From Smithella sp. UBA2180 (lineage in GTDB: Bacteria; Desulfobacterota; Syntrophia; Syntrophales; Smithellaceae), in the NCBI GenBank assembly GCA_002327415.1, contig DCVU01000022.1, positions 1-9,965 of the forward strand: DNA of 9,965 nt. Reading direction: 5' to 3'. The stretch's first letter is position 1, and each line of letters starts with the position of its first letter. The notes under the pieces were generated by a model, which did no database searches, was not told the origin of the DNA, and saw nothing but the letters and a program-made list of their open reading frames with translations. Below are positions 1 to 6,351 of this stretch, piece by piece. The position numbers and the translations under genes are program-made.

Positions 1-1211
1 TTGTGCCGATGCTGATTATTCTGCCACAGTTGAACAATATTCAATCCGGATTTTCTATTTTGCTAATTGCCGCTGTTAAAGCCGCTATATTTCTTCTGGC
101 AATATTTTTTATCGGCACAAAAGTTATTCCGCGCCTGATGAGATATATCGCGAATTGGAATTCGCGCGAACTTTTTCTGATTGCCACGGCTGCTATAGGT
201 TTGGGTATCGGATATGGCACTTACATTTTCGGCCTTTCTTTCGCCTTTGGTGCATTCGTGGCCGGCATTATTCTTAGCGAATCAGATTATGGTTATCAGG
301 CGCTAAGCGACATTATCCCATTGCGTGATGTTTTCAGTTTGTTGTTTTTCACGTCCATCGGCATGCTGCTGGATATTAGATTTCTTTTTGCCTACTGGCA
401 AATGATAGCGCTTCTGGTGGTTCTTGTTATGCTGGGCAAAGCACTGATTTTTGCCATGTTAAGCCGGGCGTTTGGTTATCGCAATGTCATTCCTCTGGCA
501 ATGGGATTAGGACTGTCGCAGGTTGGAGAATTTTCTTTTATTCTTGGCAGGGTCGGTGTCGGAACAAAATCGATTTCCGCCGAATTCTATTCTTTAGTGT
601 TGGCAATGACAATTGTTACTATGCTGTTGACACCTTTTATATCGGGTCTGACAGCTCCGCTTTATGCTTTTGCCCGACGTTTTATAAAACCGCTTAAGCT
701 GAAACCATTACATTTCCCCAAGAGCGGTTTGAAAGATCATATCGTTATCGCAGGCGGAGGACGGGTAGGCATGCACGTTGCCAATGTCCTGCACCACTCC
801 GGTATACCTTTTGTTATTCTGGAACAGAATTCCCGGCGCAGTCAGGAAGTAAAATTACGCAAATTCCCAATTATCTTCGGAGATGCCGCCAAGGGAATAA
901 TTCTGGAAGCCGCAGCCCTGCCCAAAGCGAAACTTCTGCTGATTACAACTCCTGTGGCGGTTGTTTCGCTGGGAATTGTCGCGCAAGCGCAAAAACTAAA
1001 TCCTGATATCCATATTATCGCCCGTGCGGAAGGGATAGAACAAATGAAAGCGCTTTACAAAAAAGGTGTGACGTATGTTGTTCAGCCGGAATTTGAAGCC
1101 AGCCTGGAAATCATCAATCAAACATTTCTTAATCTTGGTATCCCCGCCGAGCAATTAAAAATACTTACAGATAATGCCCGTCAGGAACTAAACCGTCCTC
1201 TATGCATTTGA
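1..1211 (+). CDS. Kef/CPA2-type cation:proton antiporter with RCK_N (TrkA-N) domain, 5'-partial
   Basis: This is an inner-membrane monovalent cation:H+ antiporter of the CPA2 (KefB/KefC/RosB) family, with a cytosolic nucleotide-binding regulatory domain. The reading frame is open to the left edge. The GTG at 3-5 is almost certainly an internal Val of the usual '(V)VPMLIILP' segment, not a start, so roughly the first third of the membrane domain is missing. Visible residues (counted from position 3) include hydrophobic helices over about 15-220, with the family segments LSFAFGAFVAGIILSES (78-94) and GLSQVGEFSFIL (170-181). A Rossmann RCK_N domain follows from about 245, with the GGGRVG dinucleotide loop at 251-256 and acidic E274 at the end of strand 2. 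The protein stops about 40 residues after the RCK_N fold (ends NRPLCI), so no TrkA-C domain is present. Many relatives carry one, but shorter versions exist. The transported ion (K+ or Na+) cannot be told. Family call is secure; exact subfamily is not. Confidence 0.93.
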   Translation, partial: VPMLIILPQLNNIQSGFSILLIAAVKAAIFLLAIFFIGTKVIPRLMRYIANWNSRELFLIATAAIGLGIGYGTYIFGLSFAFGAFVAGIILSESDYGYQALSDIIPLRDVFSLLFFTSIGMLLDIRFLFAYWQMIALLVVLVMLGKALIFAMLSRAFGYRNVIPLAMGLGLSQVGEFSFILGRVGVGTKSISAEFYSLVLAMTIVTMLLTPFISGLTAPLYAFARRFIKPLKLKPLHFPKSGLKDHIVIAGGGRVGMHVANVLHHSGIPFVILEQNSRRSQEVKLRKFPIIFGDAAKGIILEAAALPKAKLLLITTPVAVVSLGIVAQAQKLNPDIHIIARAEGIEQMKALYKKGVTYVVQPEFEASLEIINQTFLNLGIPAEQLKILTDNARQELNRPLCI

Positions 1212-1330
1212 AGTCCGGAATTCATGAATAAATAACCCGGAAAGGCGAATAATTTAGATACTGATCTTGAATTCACGTGGCGTTGAAAAGTAAAGTGGTT
1301 GCTTACATTAACGGAGATGAGACTTGACCA

Positions 1331-1336
1331 TATAAT
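1331..1336 (+). promoter_or_regulatory. possible -10 box upstream of the GT90 gene
   Basis: A perfect TATAAT lies 41 nt before the start codon at 1378 in a 166-nt intergenic stretch. No good -35 hexamer sits at 16-18 nt; the nearest candidate, TTACAT at 1303-1308, is 22 nt away. The box alone in AT-rich DNA is weak support, so this is only a candidate. I see no convincing rho-independent terminator for the antiporter gene in the same gap. Confidence 0.25.
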
Positions 1337-1377
1337 CGAAAATCAAGAGTGTATTTAGATAGGTACACAAAAGAAAA

Positions 1378-2262
1378 ATGAAGATTACAATATATAATAG
1401 TTGGCTGCATAGATTCGGTTTTTATATTAGGAGACAGATTCTTCATCCAAACTTTAATGCTTTATTAGTCGCTAAGAAAAACGGAAAGTTAGAATTTCAA
1501 AGTCTAAAGAATTATGAAACGAGAAATGAATCAACGGCGAAAATTATATCTCGTGCTGATCAACTATACAATTTCAAAAATTTTGATTGGATCTTAATTA
1601 ATACGGACGATAAAGATATAGGCAAAGAATATCAGGGCCTGAAGGTCTTTGCTTATTCAACCGGTTCACAAGACTATAGCCATGTCTGTCCGGATTGGAC
1701 GTTTGATAGCTGGGTGCAGGTTCAGATTGATGATTATGAGCAAATATCAGAGGAAATGGCCGTTCTCGGCGATCTTCCTCCTTCATCGAATTTAATGGGT
1801 TGGCGAGGTGCAATAACACACCCCAACAGAAGCCGCCTGTTGCGTTACACTGACAAAAACAAGTATGACATTGAAGAAATCCGATGGAACAGAAGAAATC
1901 CAAATAAACTGACCGGCACAAACTATGTAAGTATACCTGACACAGTGAAAAAATGGAGATATTTGATTGATGTTGAAGGTAATGGATTTTCTACAAGAGT
2001 GAAATTGTTCCTTTTCAGTAAGAGAGTTTTATTCTTGCAGGAAAGACCATACAAAGAATGGTATTATTCAAAATTACAACCTTGGGTGCATTATGTTCCT
2101 TTAAATCGGGATTTAAGTGATTTGGACCATCATTTCGATATCATCAAGAAGGATTCAAAACTGGAAGATGAAATAAGAAACAATGCTTTTGATTTTGCTC
2201 GGAACAATTTGAAAATTGAGCATGCGCTGAAAAGATGGAGTGATTTAATAAATGCATTATGA
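1378..2262 (+). CDS. GT90 / CAP10-family glycosyltransferase (LPS- or polysaccharide-modifying)
   Basis: This is a 294-aa cytosolic or membrane-associated glycosyltransferase. GT90 members (CAP10, bacterial LPS-modifying enzymes, animal POGLUT/Rumi) transfer xylose or glucose from UDP-sugars to glycans or proteins. Family landmarks are visible in order: PDWTFDSW (105-112); WRGAIT followed by R151 and R153 (142-153), matching the family 'RGxxTs..R' block; YLIDVEGNGFSTRVK (195-209), the nucleotide-sugar binding strand-loop; and QERPYKEWYY...LQPWVHYVPLNRDLSDL (221-249), the most diagnostic stretch. No signal peptide or membrane helix is seen. The start is the first ATG in frame, but the leader before it is A-rich with hardly any Shine-Dalgarno match. 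Base composition is clearly more AT-rich than the flanking genes. It stands alone, with no other polysaccharide genes visible, and is not obviously co-transcribed with the antiporter. These points suggest, but do not prove, horizontal acquisition. Donor and acceptor sugars are unknown. Confidence 0.85.
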   Translation: MKITIYNSWLHRFGFYIRRQILHPNFNALLVAKKNGKLEFQSLKNYETRNESTAKIISRADQLYNFKNFDWILINTDDKDIGKEYQGLKVFAYSTGSQDYSHVCPDWTFDSWVQVQIDDYEQISEEMAVLGDLPPSSNLMGWRGAITHPNRSRLLRYTDKNKYDIEEIRWNRRNPNKLTGTNYVSIPDTVKKWRYLIDVEGNGFSTRVKLFLFSKRVLFLQERPYKEWYYSKLQPWVHYVPLNRDLSDLDHHFDIIKKDSKLEDEIRNNAFDFARNNLKIEHALKRWSDLINAL

Positions 2263-2409
2263 TGATTCAATTGTTGGCGCCGATTTTTTTAATTCCACTT
2301 TTGCCGGACTATCAGCAGATGCCGAGTGGTAGATCAAAGGGAACGGTTTAAGATTTTAATTATAGTTTGCCGGGTGCAACATCCTTAATTATTTACAGGG
2401 TGAAATCAT

Positions 2410-4155
2410 TTACTCAGACGTTTTATCGCCGCAGTATTTTCCCTCGGCGCGGAGCCGGTCAATCTCCCGTTTCTGCAATTCTGTATAGGCGATTTTCCCT
2501 ACCTTGGTCTTTGGTATTTCGTCGATGAATTCGATATCTCTCGGACAGCTCCATTTGATCAAATCCTTGCGGCAGTGATTGATGAGCTCCTTGGCCATGT
2601 CCGGCCCGGCCTTGGCGGCGAATTCCTTTTTCAGCACGACAAAAGCCTTGACTCTTTCGACCTGCTCCTCGTCGGGTATGCCGACCACGCAGCAATCGCC
2701 GACAGCCTCGTGCTTGTAGAGATGGCCTTCAACCTGAGCGGGGTACACGTTCATTCCCGAAGATTTGATCATGCGTTTTTCGCGCAGCTTGAAGTAGAAA
2801 AAGCCGTCCTGATCCATGGAAACGATGTCACCGGTGTGCAGCCAGACGAGATTGTCAGAGTGTGTTTTGAGCACTGCCGCCGTCTCCTCTGGCTGATCGA
2901 GGTATCCCAGCATGACCGCCGGGCCGTGCAGGCAGAGTTCGCCTTCCTCTCCTACCGGAGCGTCTTCGGTTGTTCCCTTTTTCACGATTTTGGCCAGCAT
3001 GTTCGGAAAGGGAATTCCTATACTTCCTTCGCGATATTCACTCAGGGGCATAGCCATGATTGCTGTTACCGCCTCAGTCAGACCGTATCCCTCGAGGAGC
3101 TTAACGCCTTTACCACCTTGCCGCTCCACAATGCTCTCGAAGCGCTCCTTGACCACCCTGGGCAGAGTATCGGCGCCGCTGAAACAGGCGTAAAGGCAGG
3201 AGAGATCACTCTTGTTGAACTTCTCGCTTTTAATGAGGGCGTCATACAGTGTCGGGACGCCGATCAGGAAATTGGGTTTCTTTTTGATCATCTTTGCGGC
3301 AAGGTTGGCATCGAACATCGGCACCATGATGCACTTTCCTCCGTTGGACAGCGCGGTGTTCACGCACACGCCGAGACCGAACCCGTGGAAAATAGGAAGC
3401 ATGGCCAGAATGTCGGAATATTCGGGATTCATCCCCACCCAGTTCGCGCACATGAGGCCTTCGGACACGAAGTTATAATTCGACAGCATGATGCCCTTGG
3501 GGGTGCCGGTGGTGCCGCCGCTGTAAAGAATGACAGCCAGGTCTTCCGCGTTGACATCCGCCCTGGGCGCCTGGGGATGCTTGGTTTCCAAAACCCATTT
3601 CTTCCAGTCCACGATCATGGGATCATCGGCCGGTATCGGAGGGTTCTTTCTTCCAGCTTTCAGCCAGTACAGTTTCGCTAGGTGCCACGGCAGATAGTCC
3701 TGCATTTTGCAGATAAGGAGCTTTTCCACGCCGGCCCGTCTTGCAGCAGGGGCAAAGGTATTGAGCCACATGTCCATGGTCAGGGCGAAGCGGCTTTTGC
3801 TCACCCGGCAGTAAAATTCGATCTCGCTTTCCGTCGAAAGGGGGTGGATCATGCTGGCTACCGCACCCAGCTTGTTCACCGCGTAAAAGCAGACGACTCC
3901 CGGAGGTGATGTGGGCATGGATATGGTCACCCTGTCGCCCTTCTTTAATCCCAGGGCGGCGAGCGCGTTGGCGCATTGATCGATCTGTTTTTTAAAATTG
4001 AGGTAGGTGACTTTTTTGCCCATGAAATCATAAGCCACCCGGTCGTAACAATCGGAGACGGCCAGGGCAACGGATTCATACATGCTGATTTTTGGAAAAT
4101 TCAATTCATGGGGCACATTGCCGTAATATTTAAGCCATGGTTTTTTTTCATACAT
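2410..4155 (-). CDS. long/medium-chain acyl-CoA ligase (AMP-forming, ANL superfamily)
   Basis: This 581-aa enzyme is predicted to activate a carboxylic acid with ATP to an acyl-adenylate and then to the CoA thioester, feeding beta-oxidation or lipid synthesis. All ANL core motifs are visible: the P-loop YSGGTTGTPKG (211-221), EGYGLTE (355-361), the adenylate-binding TGD (441-443), the hinge and A8 region KLREKRMIKSSGMNVYP (456-472) and the catalytic lysine in PKTKVGKIAY (K554). Length is typical for FadD-like ligases. No signal peptide or transmembrane helix is seen. The start ATG at 4155 is preceded by GGGAGG (plus-strand complement at 4165-4170) at 9 nt, which fixes the start. It is a single-gene minus-strand unit, divergent from the membrane protein at 4326, and no other fatty-acid genes are in view. 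It is noticeably more GC-rich than its neighbours. Chain length cannot be read from sequence; an aryl or branched acid is also possible. Confidence 0.93.
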   Translation of the reverse strand: MYEKKPWLKYYGNVPHELNFPKISMYESVALAVSDCYDRVAYDFMGKKVTYLNFKKQIDQCANALAALGLKKGDRVTISMPTSPPGVVCFYAVNKLGAVASMIHPLSTESEIEFYCRVSKSRFALTMDMWLNTFAPAARRAGVEKLLICKMQDYLPWHLAKLYWLKAGRKNPPIPADDPMIVDWKKWVLETKHPQAPRADVNAEDLAVILYSGGTTGTPKGIMLSNYNFVSEGLMCANWVGMNPEYSDILAMLPIFHGFGLGVCVNTALSNGGKCIMVPMFDANLAAKMIKKKPNFLIGVPTLYDALIKSEKFNKSDLSCLYACFSGADTLPRVVKERFESIVERQGGKGVKLLEGYGLTEAVTAIMAMPLSEYREGSIGIPFPNMLAKIVKKGTTEDAPVGEEGELCLHGPAVMLGYLDQPEETAAVLKTHSDNLVWLHTGDIVSMDQDGFFYFKLREKRMIKSSGMNVYPAQVEGHLYKHEAVGDCCVVGIPDEEQVERVKAFVVLKKEFAAKAGPDMAKELINHCRKDLIKWSCPRDIEFIDEIPKTKVGKIAYTELQKREIDRLRAEGKYCGDKTSE

Positions 4156-4206
4156 GCCGGTCTGCCTCCCTTGTTCGAAAAGCTTATTATTATTACTATA
4201 ATAACG

Positions 4207-4223
4207 TATAATATTCTATTATA
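4207..4223. promoter_or_regulatory. AT-rich palindrome in the divergent intergenic region
   Basis: TATAATA-TTC-TATTATA is a perfect 7-3-7 palindrome between the divergent acyl-CoA ligase and membrane-protein genes. Each arm contains a TATAAT hexamer, one on each strand, so it could hold -10 elements or a small operator. On the minus strand the closest -35-like TTGTTA (complement of 4233-4238) is too near for the TATAAT and about 19 nt from a second -10-like TATTAT. The whole stretch is extremely AT-rich, so chance palindromes are expected. Confidence 0.25.
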
Positions 4224-4252
4224 AATTTGAAATAACAAGAAAATCATTTTTG

Positions 4253-4282
4253 TTGATTGAAGTATAGGAAGCGTCGTATAAT
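4253..4282 (+). promoter_or_regulatory. sigma70-type promoter for the six-helix membrane protein
   Basis: TTGATT (4253-4258), an 18-nt spacer and TATAAT (4277-4282) form a good sigma70-like promoter. Transcription would start near 4289-4291, leaving a leader of about 35 nt before the ATG at 4326. Confidence 0.55.
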
Positions 4283-4325
4283 ATACAAAAAGATATTGAC
4301 TACACCTTAGGCACAAGGAGGTCAT

Positions 4326-4979
4326 ATGACAGAAGCAACCCAACAAGCTTTATGCGGACTTAGGGATCTTTCCATGATCAAATGGTATGTAATTCCCCTT
4401 TTGGCTATTGTCTGTTACATTTATACCCGGGAAATAAAGGAAGCGCGCCAAACCAAAGACTGGAATGCTGTTCTGGCCGGTCTGACAATTTTCGGCGTGG
4501 ATTTTTTCAATGAAACATGGAACGGCTGGGTTATGTATCTCACCCAGCGTTCGGCTGTCTGGACAACGCCCGGTGACACAGCCCTGCGCACACTGGTGGG
4601 CTGGAATATCGAAATCATGTTCATGTTTTTAATTATTGGAATTATCTACTACCACACCTTATCCGAGAGCAAAAAAGAGAAAATTTTAGGCCTGCCTGAG
4701 AAATGGTTCTGGGCAATCAGTTACAGCGCTTTTTGTGTTTTTGTCGAGTGCATCTTGAATATCGGCGGACAACTTGTCTGGGAATATCCGTTCTGGAGCT
4801 TATCCTTTAAGGGCGTCTGGCTGATTTTCTTTTTGGGCTACTTCATATTCTTTGCTGCTGCTATTTTAGTCATCAGCCTGAAATCAATGAAGGCCAAATT
4901 GACTACCGTGGGAATTATTTACGCCGTACCAATTTTGATGAATATTGCCGCTTTCGGTTTCTGGGGCTGGAGATACTAA
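4326..4979 (+). CDS. six-helix integral membrane protein of unknown function
   Basis: This is a 217-aa inner-membrane protein that I do not recognise as a named family. About six hydrophobic helices are visible, at roughly residues 18-34, 48-70, 90-109, 127-150, 156-185 and 193-213. Between them are conserved-looking aromatic and acidic stretches: FNETWNGW (61-68) and ECILNIGGQLVWEYPFW (141-157). Polar residues inside helices (D59, E63, N64; E141, N145, Q149) suggest a channel, carrier or ligand-binding membrane protein, but no substrate can be named. The start ATG has a very strong SD, AAGGAGGT at 4315-4322, although spacing is short (about 4 nt from GGAGG). The next in-frame Met is residue 17, just before helix 1. 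It is transcribed alone, with a promoter at 4253-4282 and a repeat element directly downstream. Composition is normal for the window. Confidence 0.8.
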   Translation: MTEATQQALCGLRDLSMIKWYVIPLLAIVCYIYTREIKEARQTKDWNAVLAGLTIFGVDFFNETWNGWVMYLTQRSAVWTTPGDTALRTLVGWNIEIMFMFLIIGIIYYHTLSESKKEKILGLPEKWFWAISYSAFCVFVECILNIGGQLVWEYPFWSLSFKGVWLIFFLGYFIFFAAAILVISLKSMKAKLTTVGIIYAVPILMNIAAFGFWGWRY

Positions 4980-4989
4980 AGAGTCGGCT

Positions 4990-5182
4990 GGGCTGTTGAA
5001 AAACGCTCACCTGCTGTGTTGCGCTGCAAACCGTACCGCTCAACGTATTTCCATATACGCTTCGCGATCCGGCTTTTTGCCCAGACGAAGCGGGACAGTT
5101 CAACTAACGAATTCCAGTTTACTGTATAACTGTAATTCGAGTTTCACTGCGCGCCTTGCATCTGAACATTTTTGAACAGCCC
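4990..5182. repeat. interspersed inverted-repeat element (MITE-like), about 193 bp
   Basis: The left end GGGCTGTTGAAAAACGCTCA (from 4990) and the right end, read on the minus strand from 5182 as GGGCTGTTCAAAAATGTTCA, form terminal inverted repeats matching at 17 of 20 positions. Inside are further inverted repeats: CGCTTCG (5058-5064) with CGAAGCG (5086-5092), and a 32-nt near-palindrome at 5108-5139. No credible ORF and no obvious target-site duplication flank it. It fills the gap between two convergent genes. I recall similar 'GGCTGTT(G/C)AAAAA' repeats from Desulfobacterota genomes, but copy number cannot be checked within this window. It could be a non-autonomous transposon relic, a REP/BIME-like element or a structured bidirectional transcription stop. 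Confidence 0.6.
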
Positions 5183-5197
5183 CAAACAGTGGATTTT

Positions 5198-5743
5198 TTA
5201 AAACCACGTTAACGAGGAATATTCTTCGACGATCTTATTATATTTTTCGTGAATCATTTTGCGGTCGAATTCCCAGAATTCGGCAAGCATATTTTTTTGC
5301 TCGTCTTTGTCAAAGTATTCCTGGCAGGGATAGAAGAAACGCTTGTCTTCTTTTTCGATGTGTTTGGGATAAAAATTGCCTAACTGCCGCGCGAAATCTA
5401 TTATCCGTGGCAATTCGTCCTTATCGCCTTCCAAATATTTTGCTTTGGCCGCAACCAGCGCGGCTGTTGTTTTTCTGCCCCAGACATGCTCGTCAAGCAG
5501 TTCCTGCATGATGGTCTTTAATTCCGGCGTAAGATCTTTCTTGGCCAGATCTCTGAAGAGAATTTCCTCTTCCTTACCATGGTGGGTGCGGTCGGCGTAA
5601 GTGCGCACAAAATCAACGGCGATATCTATGATGAGAGGATTTACTTTCTTGCCCTTCTCAATATTGTCAATATGACGCATCATTGAAGCAAGCATTTTTT
5701 CAATCAATCTATGTTCCCACATTAACGGTCCGATTGGTTTCAT
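5198..5743 (-). CDS. hemerythrin HHE-domain protein
   Basis: This 181-aa soluble cytosolic protein is predicted to fold as a four-helix bundle holding a non-heme di-iron centre. Such proteins bind O2, sense oxygen or NO, or protect iron. Candidate ligands fall in the expected order: H11 (WEHRLIE), H54/H55 and E59 (HHGKEEEILF), H86 (LLDEHVWGR), H128 and acidic neighbours (PKHIEKEDKRFFYP) and H165 (MIHEKY). The HHGKEEE and KHIEKEDKRFFYP blocks are typical of the HHE cation-binding family. The length (181 aa) exceeds the minimal ~130-aa bacteriohemerythrin, matching the HHE-family version rather than the McHr-like type. The ATG at 5743 follows AAGGGGA at about 8 nt, supporting this start. It is divergent from the Fur-family regulator, sharing a 132-nt intergenic region, and convergent with the unknown membrane protein. 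Exact role (O2 carrier, NO or iron repair) is not readable. Confidence 0.9.
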   Translation of the reverse strand: MKPIGPLMWEHRLIEKMLASMMRHIDNIEKGKKVNPLIIDIAVDFVRTYADRTHHGKEEEILFRDLAKKDLTPELKTIMQELLDEHVWGRKTTAALVAAKAKYLEGDKDELPRIIDFARQLGNFYPKHIEKEDKRFFYPCQEYFDKDEQKNMLAEFWEFDRKMIHEKYNKIVEEYSSLTWF

Positions 5744-5832
5744 AAATCATCCCCTTTTTTATTTGATGTTAATTTATACCACGAAATGAATCAATCAGCT
5801 TGTTTTTTTCATTTTCCGAAATGTTTCAACTT

Positions 5833-5838
5833 TATAAT
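5833..5838 (+). promoter_or_regulatory. -10 box of the zur-znu operon
   Basis: A perfect TATAAT ends four bases before the palindrome at 5842-5856, so the predicted transcription start (about 5845) falls inside that palindrome. The -35 region is poor; TTCATT at 5808-5813 (19-nt spacer) is the best match. A weak -35 with an operator over the start site is a common layout for repressible promoters. Confidence 0.5.
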
Positions 5839-5841
5839 TGT

Positions 5842-5856
5842 TGCAACTCGGTTGCA
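5842..5856. promoter_or_regulatory. candidate Zur/Fur-family operator (TGCAAC-N3-GTTGCA)
   Basis: TGCAAC-TCG-GTTGCA is a perfect 6-3-6 inverted repeat, 20 nt before the regulator's start codon and directly downstream of the -10 box. Fur-family proteins bind such dyads as dimers and commonly autoregulate. Its position in the hemerythrin-regulator intergenic region would let it block the regulator-znu promoter and possibly influence the divergent hemerythrin gene. Binding by this protein is inferred from position and symmetry only. Confidence 0.55.
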
Positions 5857-5875
5857 TTTTTGATAATAGTCCGTC

Positions 5876-6349
5876 ATGGTCACAAATTCAAAGCATAGGA
5901 ATGCCTTGCTTACTTTGCAAAATGCCGGCATTTCTAAAACTTCGCAACGCCTTGCTGTTTTGAATATTTTACTCAAAGCAACAAAGCCGCTTAGTGTAAG
6001 CACTATTCGCCAGTCAATCGAAAAGGAAGCCGACATTGATAAGGTAACGGTTTATCGCATTTTATCTCTTTTCAGAAAACGTGGCATTATTCGGAAAATC
6101 GCGTCAGCCGGTGGCGCTAATTATTTTGAAATAGCTACTTTAGAGAATCCATTGCATCCCCATTTCAGTTGTCGAAATTGCGGAGCGCTCACTTGTCTGG
6201 CGCCATTGCCTTTCACCAAGGCGCCGGAGTTAATTTTATCTAAAGATGATTACAGCATTGATCACATCGAAATCAATATATCCGGACTTTGCGCCTGCTG
6301 CCGGAACACGGCAAAAACAAAAACATCATTGCATCAACGGGAAGAATAA
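5876..6349 (+). CDS. zur: Fur-family metalloregulator, probably the zinc uptake repressor Zur
   Basis: This is a 157-aa DNA-binding repressor. The N-terminal winged-helix domain spans about 15-85, with recognition region DKVTVYRILSLFRKRGIIRK (55-74). The C-terminal dimerisation and metal domain carries HPHFSCRNCG (H94, H96, C99, C102), H130 and E132, and a second cysteine pair in GLCACC (C139/C142, plus C141), giving the structural Cys4 zinc site plus sensory ligands. Length and motif order fit the Fur superfamily. Assignment to Zur rather than Fur, Mur or PerR rests on co-transcription with znuACB, whose first gene begins 2 nt after this stop. An in-frame TAG lies just upstream (5867-5869), so ATG 5876 is the first possible ATG, yet it has no visible SD. 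With transcription starting near 5845 the leader would be only about 30 nt. An operator-like palindrome overlaps the start site, suggesting autorepression under zinc sufficiency. Confidence 0.85.
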   Translation: MVTNSKHRNALLTLQNAGISKTSQRLAVLNILLKATKPLSVSTIRQSIEKEADIDKVTVYRILSLFRKRGIIRKIASAGGANYFEIATLENPLHPHFSCRNCGALTCLAPLPFTKAPELILSKDDYSIDHIEINISGLCACCRNTAKTKTSLHQREE

Positions 6350-6351
6350 TT

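Noticed and set aside
2275..2287. GGCGCC followed by a T-run after the GT90 gene, resembling a terminator
   Set aside because: The self-complementary part gives at most a 3-bp stem with no loop, too small for a rho-independent terminator.
2575..3681. Long open frame (368 codons) on the plus strand across the acyl-CoA ligase
   Set aside because: It lies antisense to a gene with every ANL motif intact, in GC-rich DNA where stop codons are scarce on the opposite strand. Its translation shows no recognisable domain.
4945..5175. Small ORFs on both strands within 4915-5175
   Set aside because: They run through the inverted-repeat element, have no SD and no recognisable product.
5783..5815. Imperfect inverted repeat GAAATGAA ... 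TTCATTTT upstream of the regulator
   Set aside because: It is only 7 of 8 matching in AT-rich DNA with a long spacer, so it is likely chance beside the much better dyad at 5842-5856.
5920..5933. Perfect 14-bp palindrome AAATGCCGGCATTT within the regulator gene
   Set aside because: It lies in coding sequence for the N-terminal QNAGIS region and is short. A second operator cannot be excluded, but nothing else supports it.
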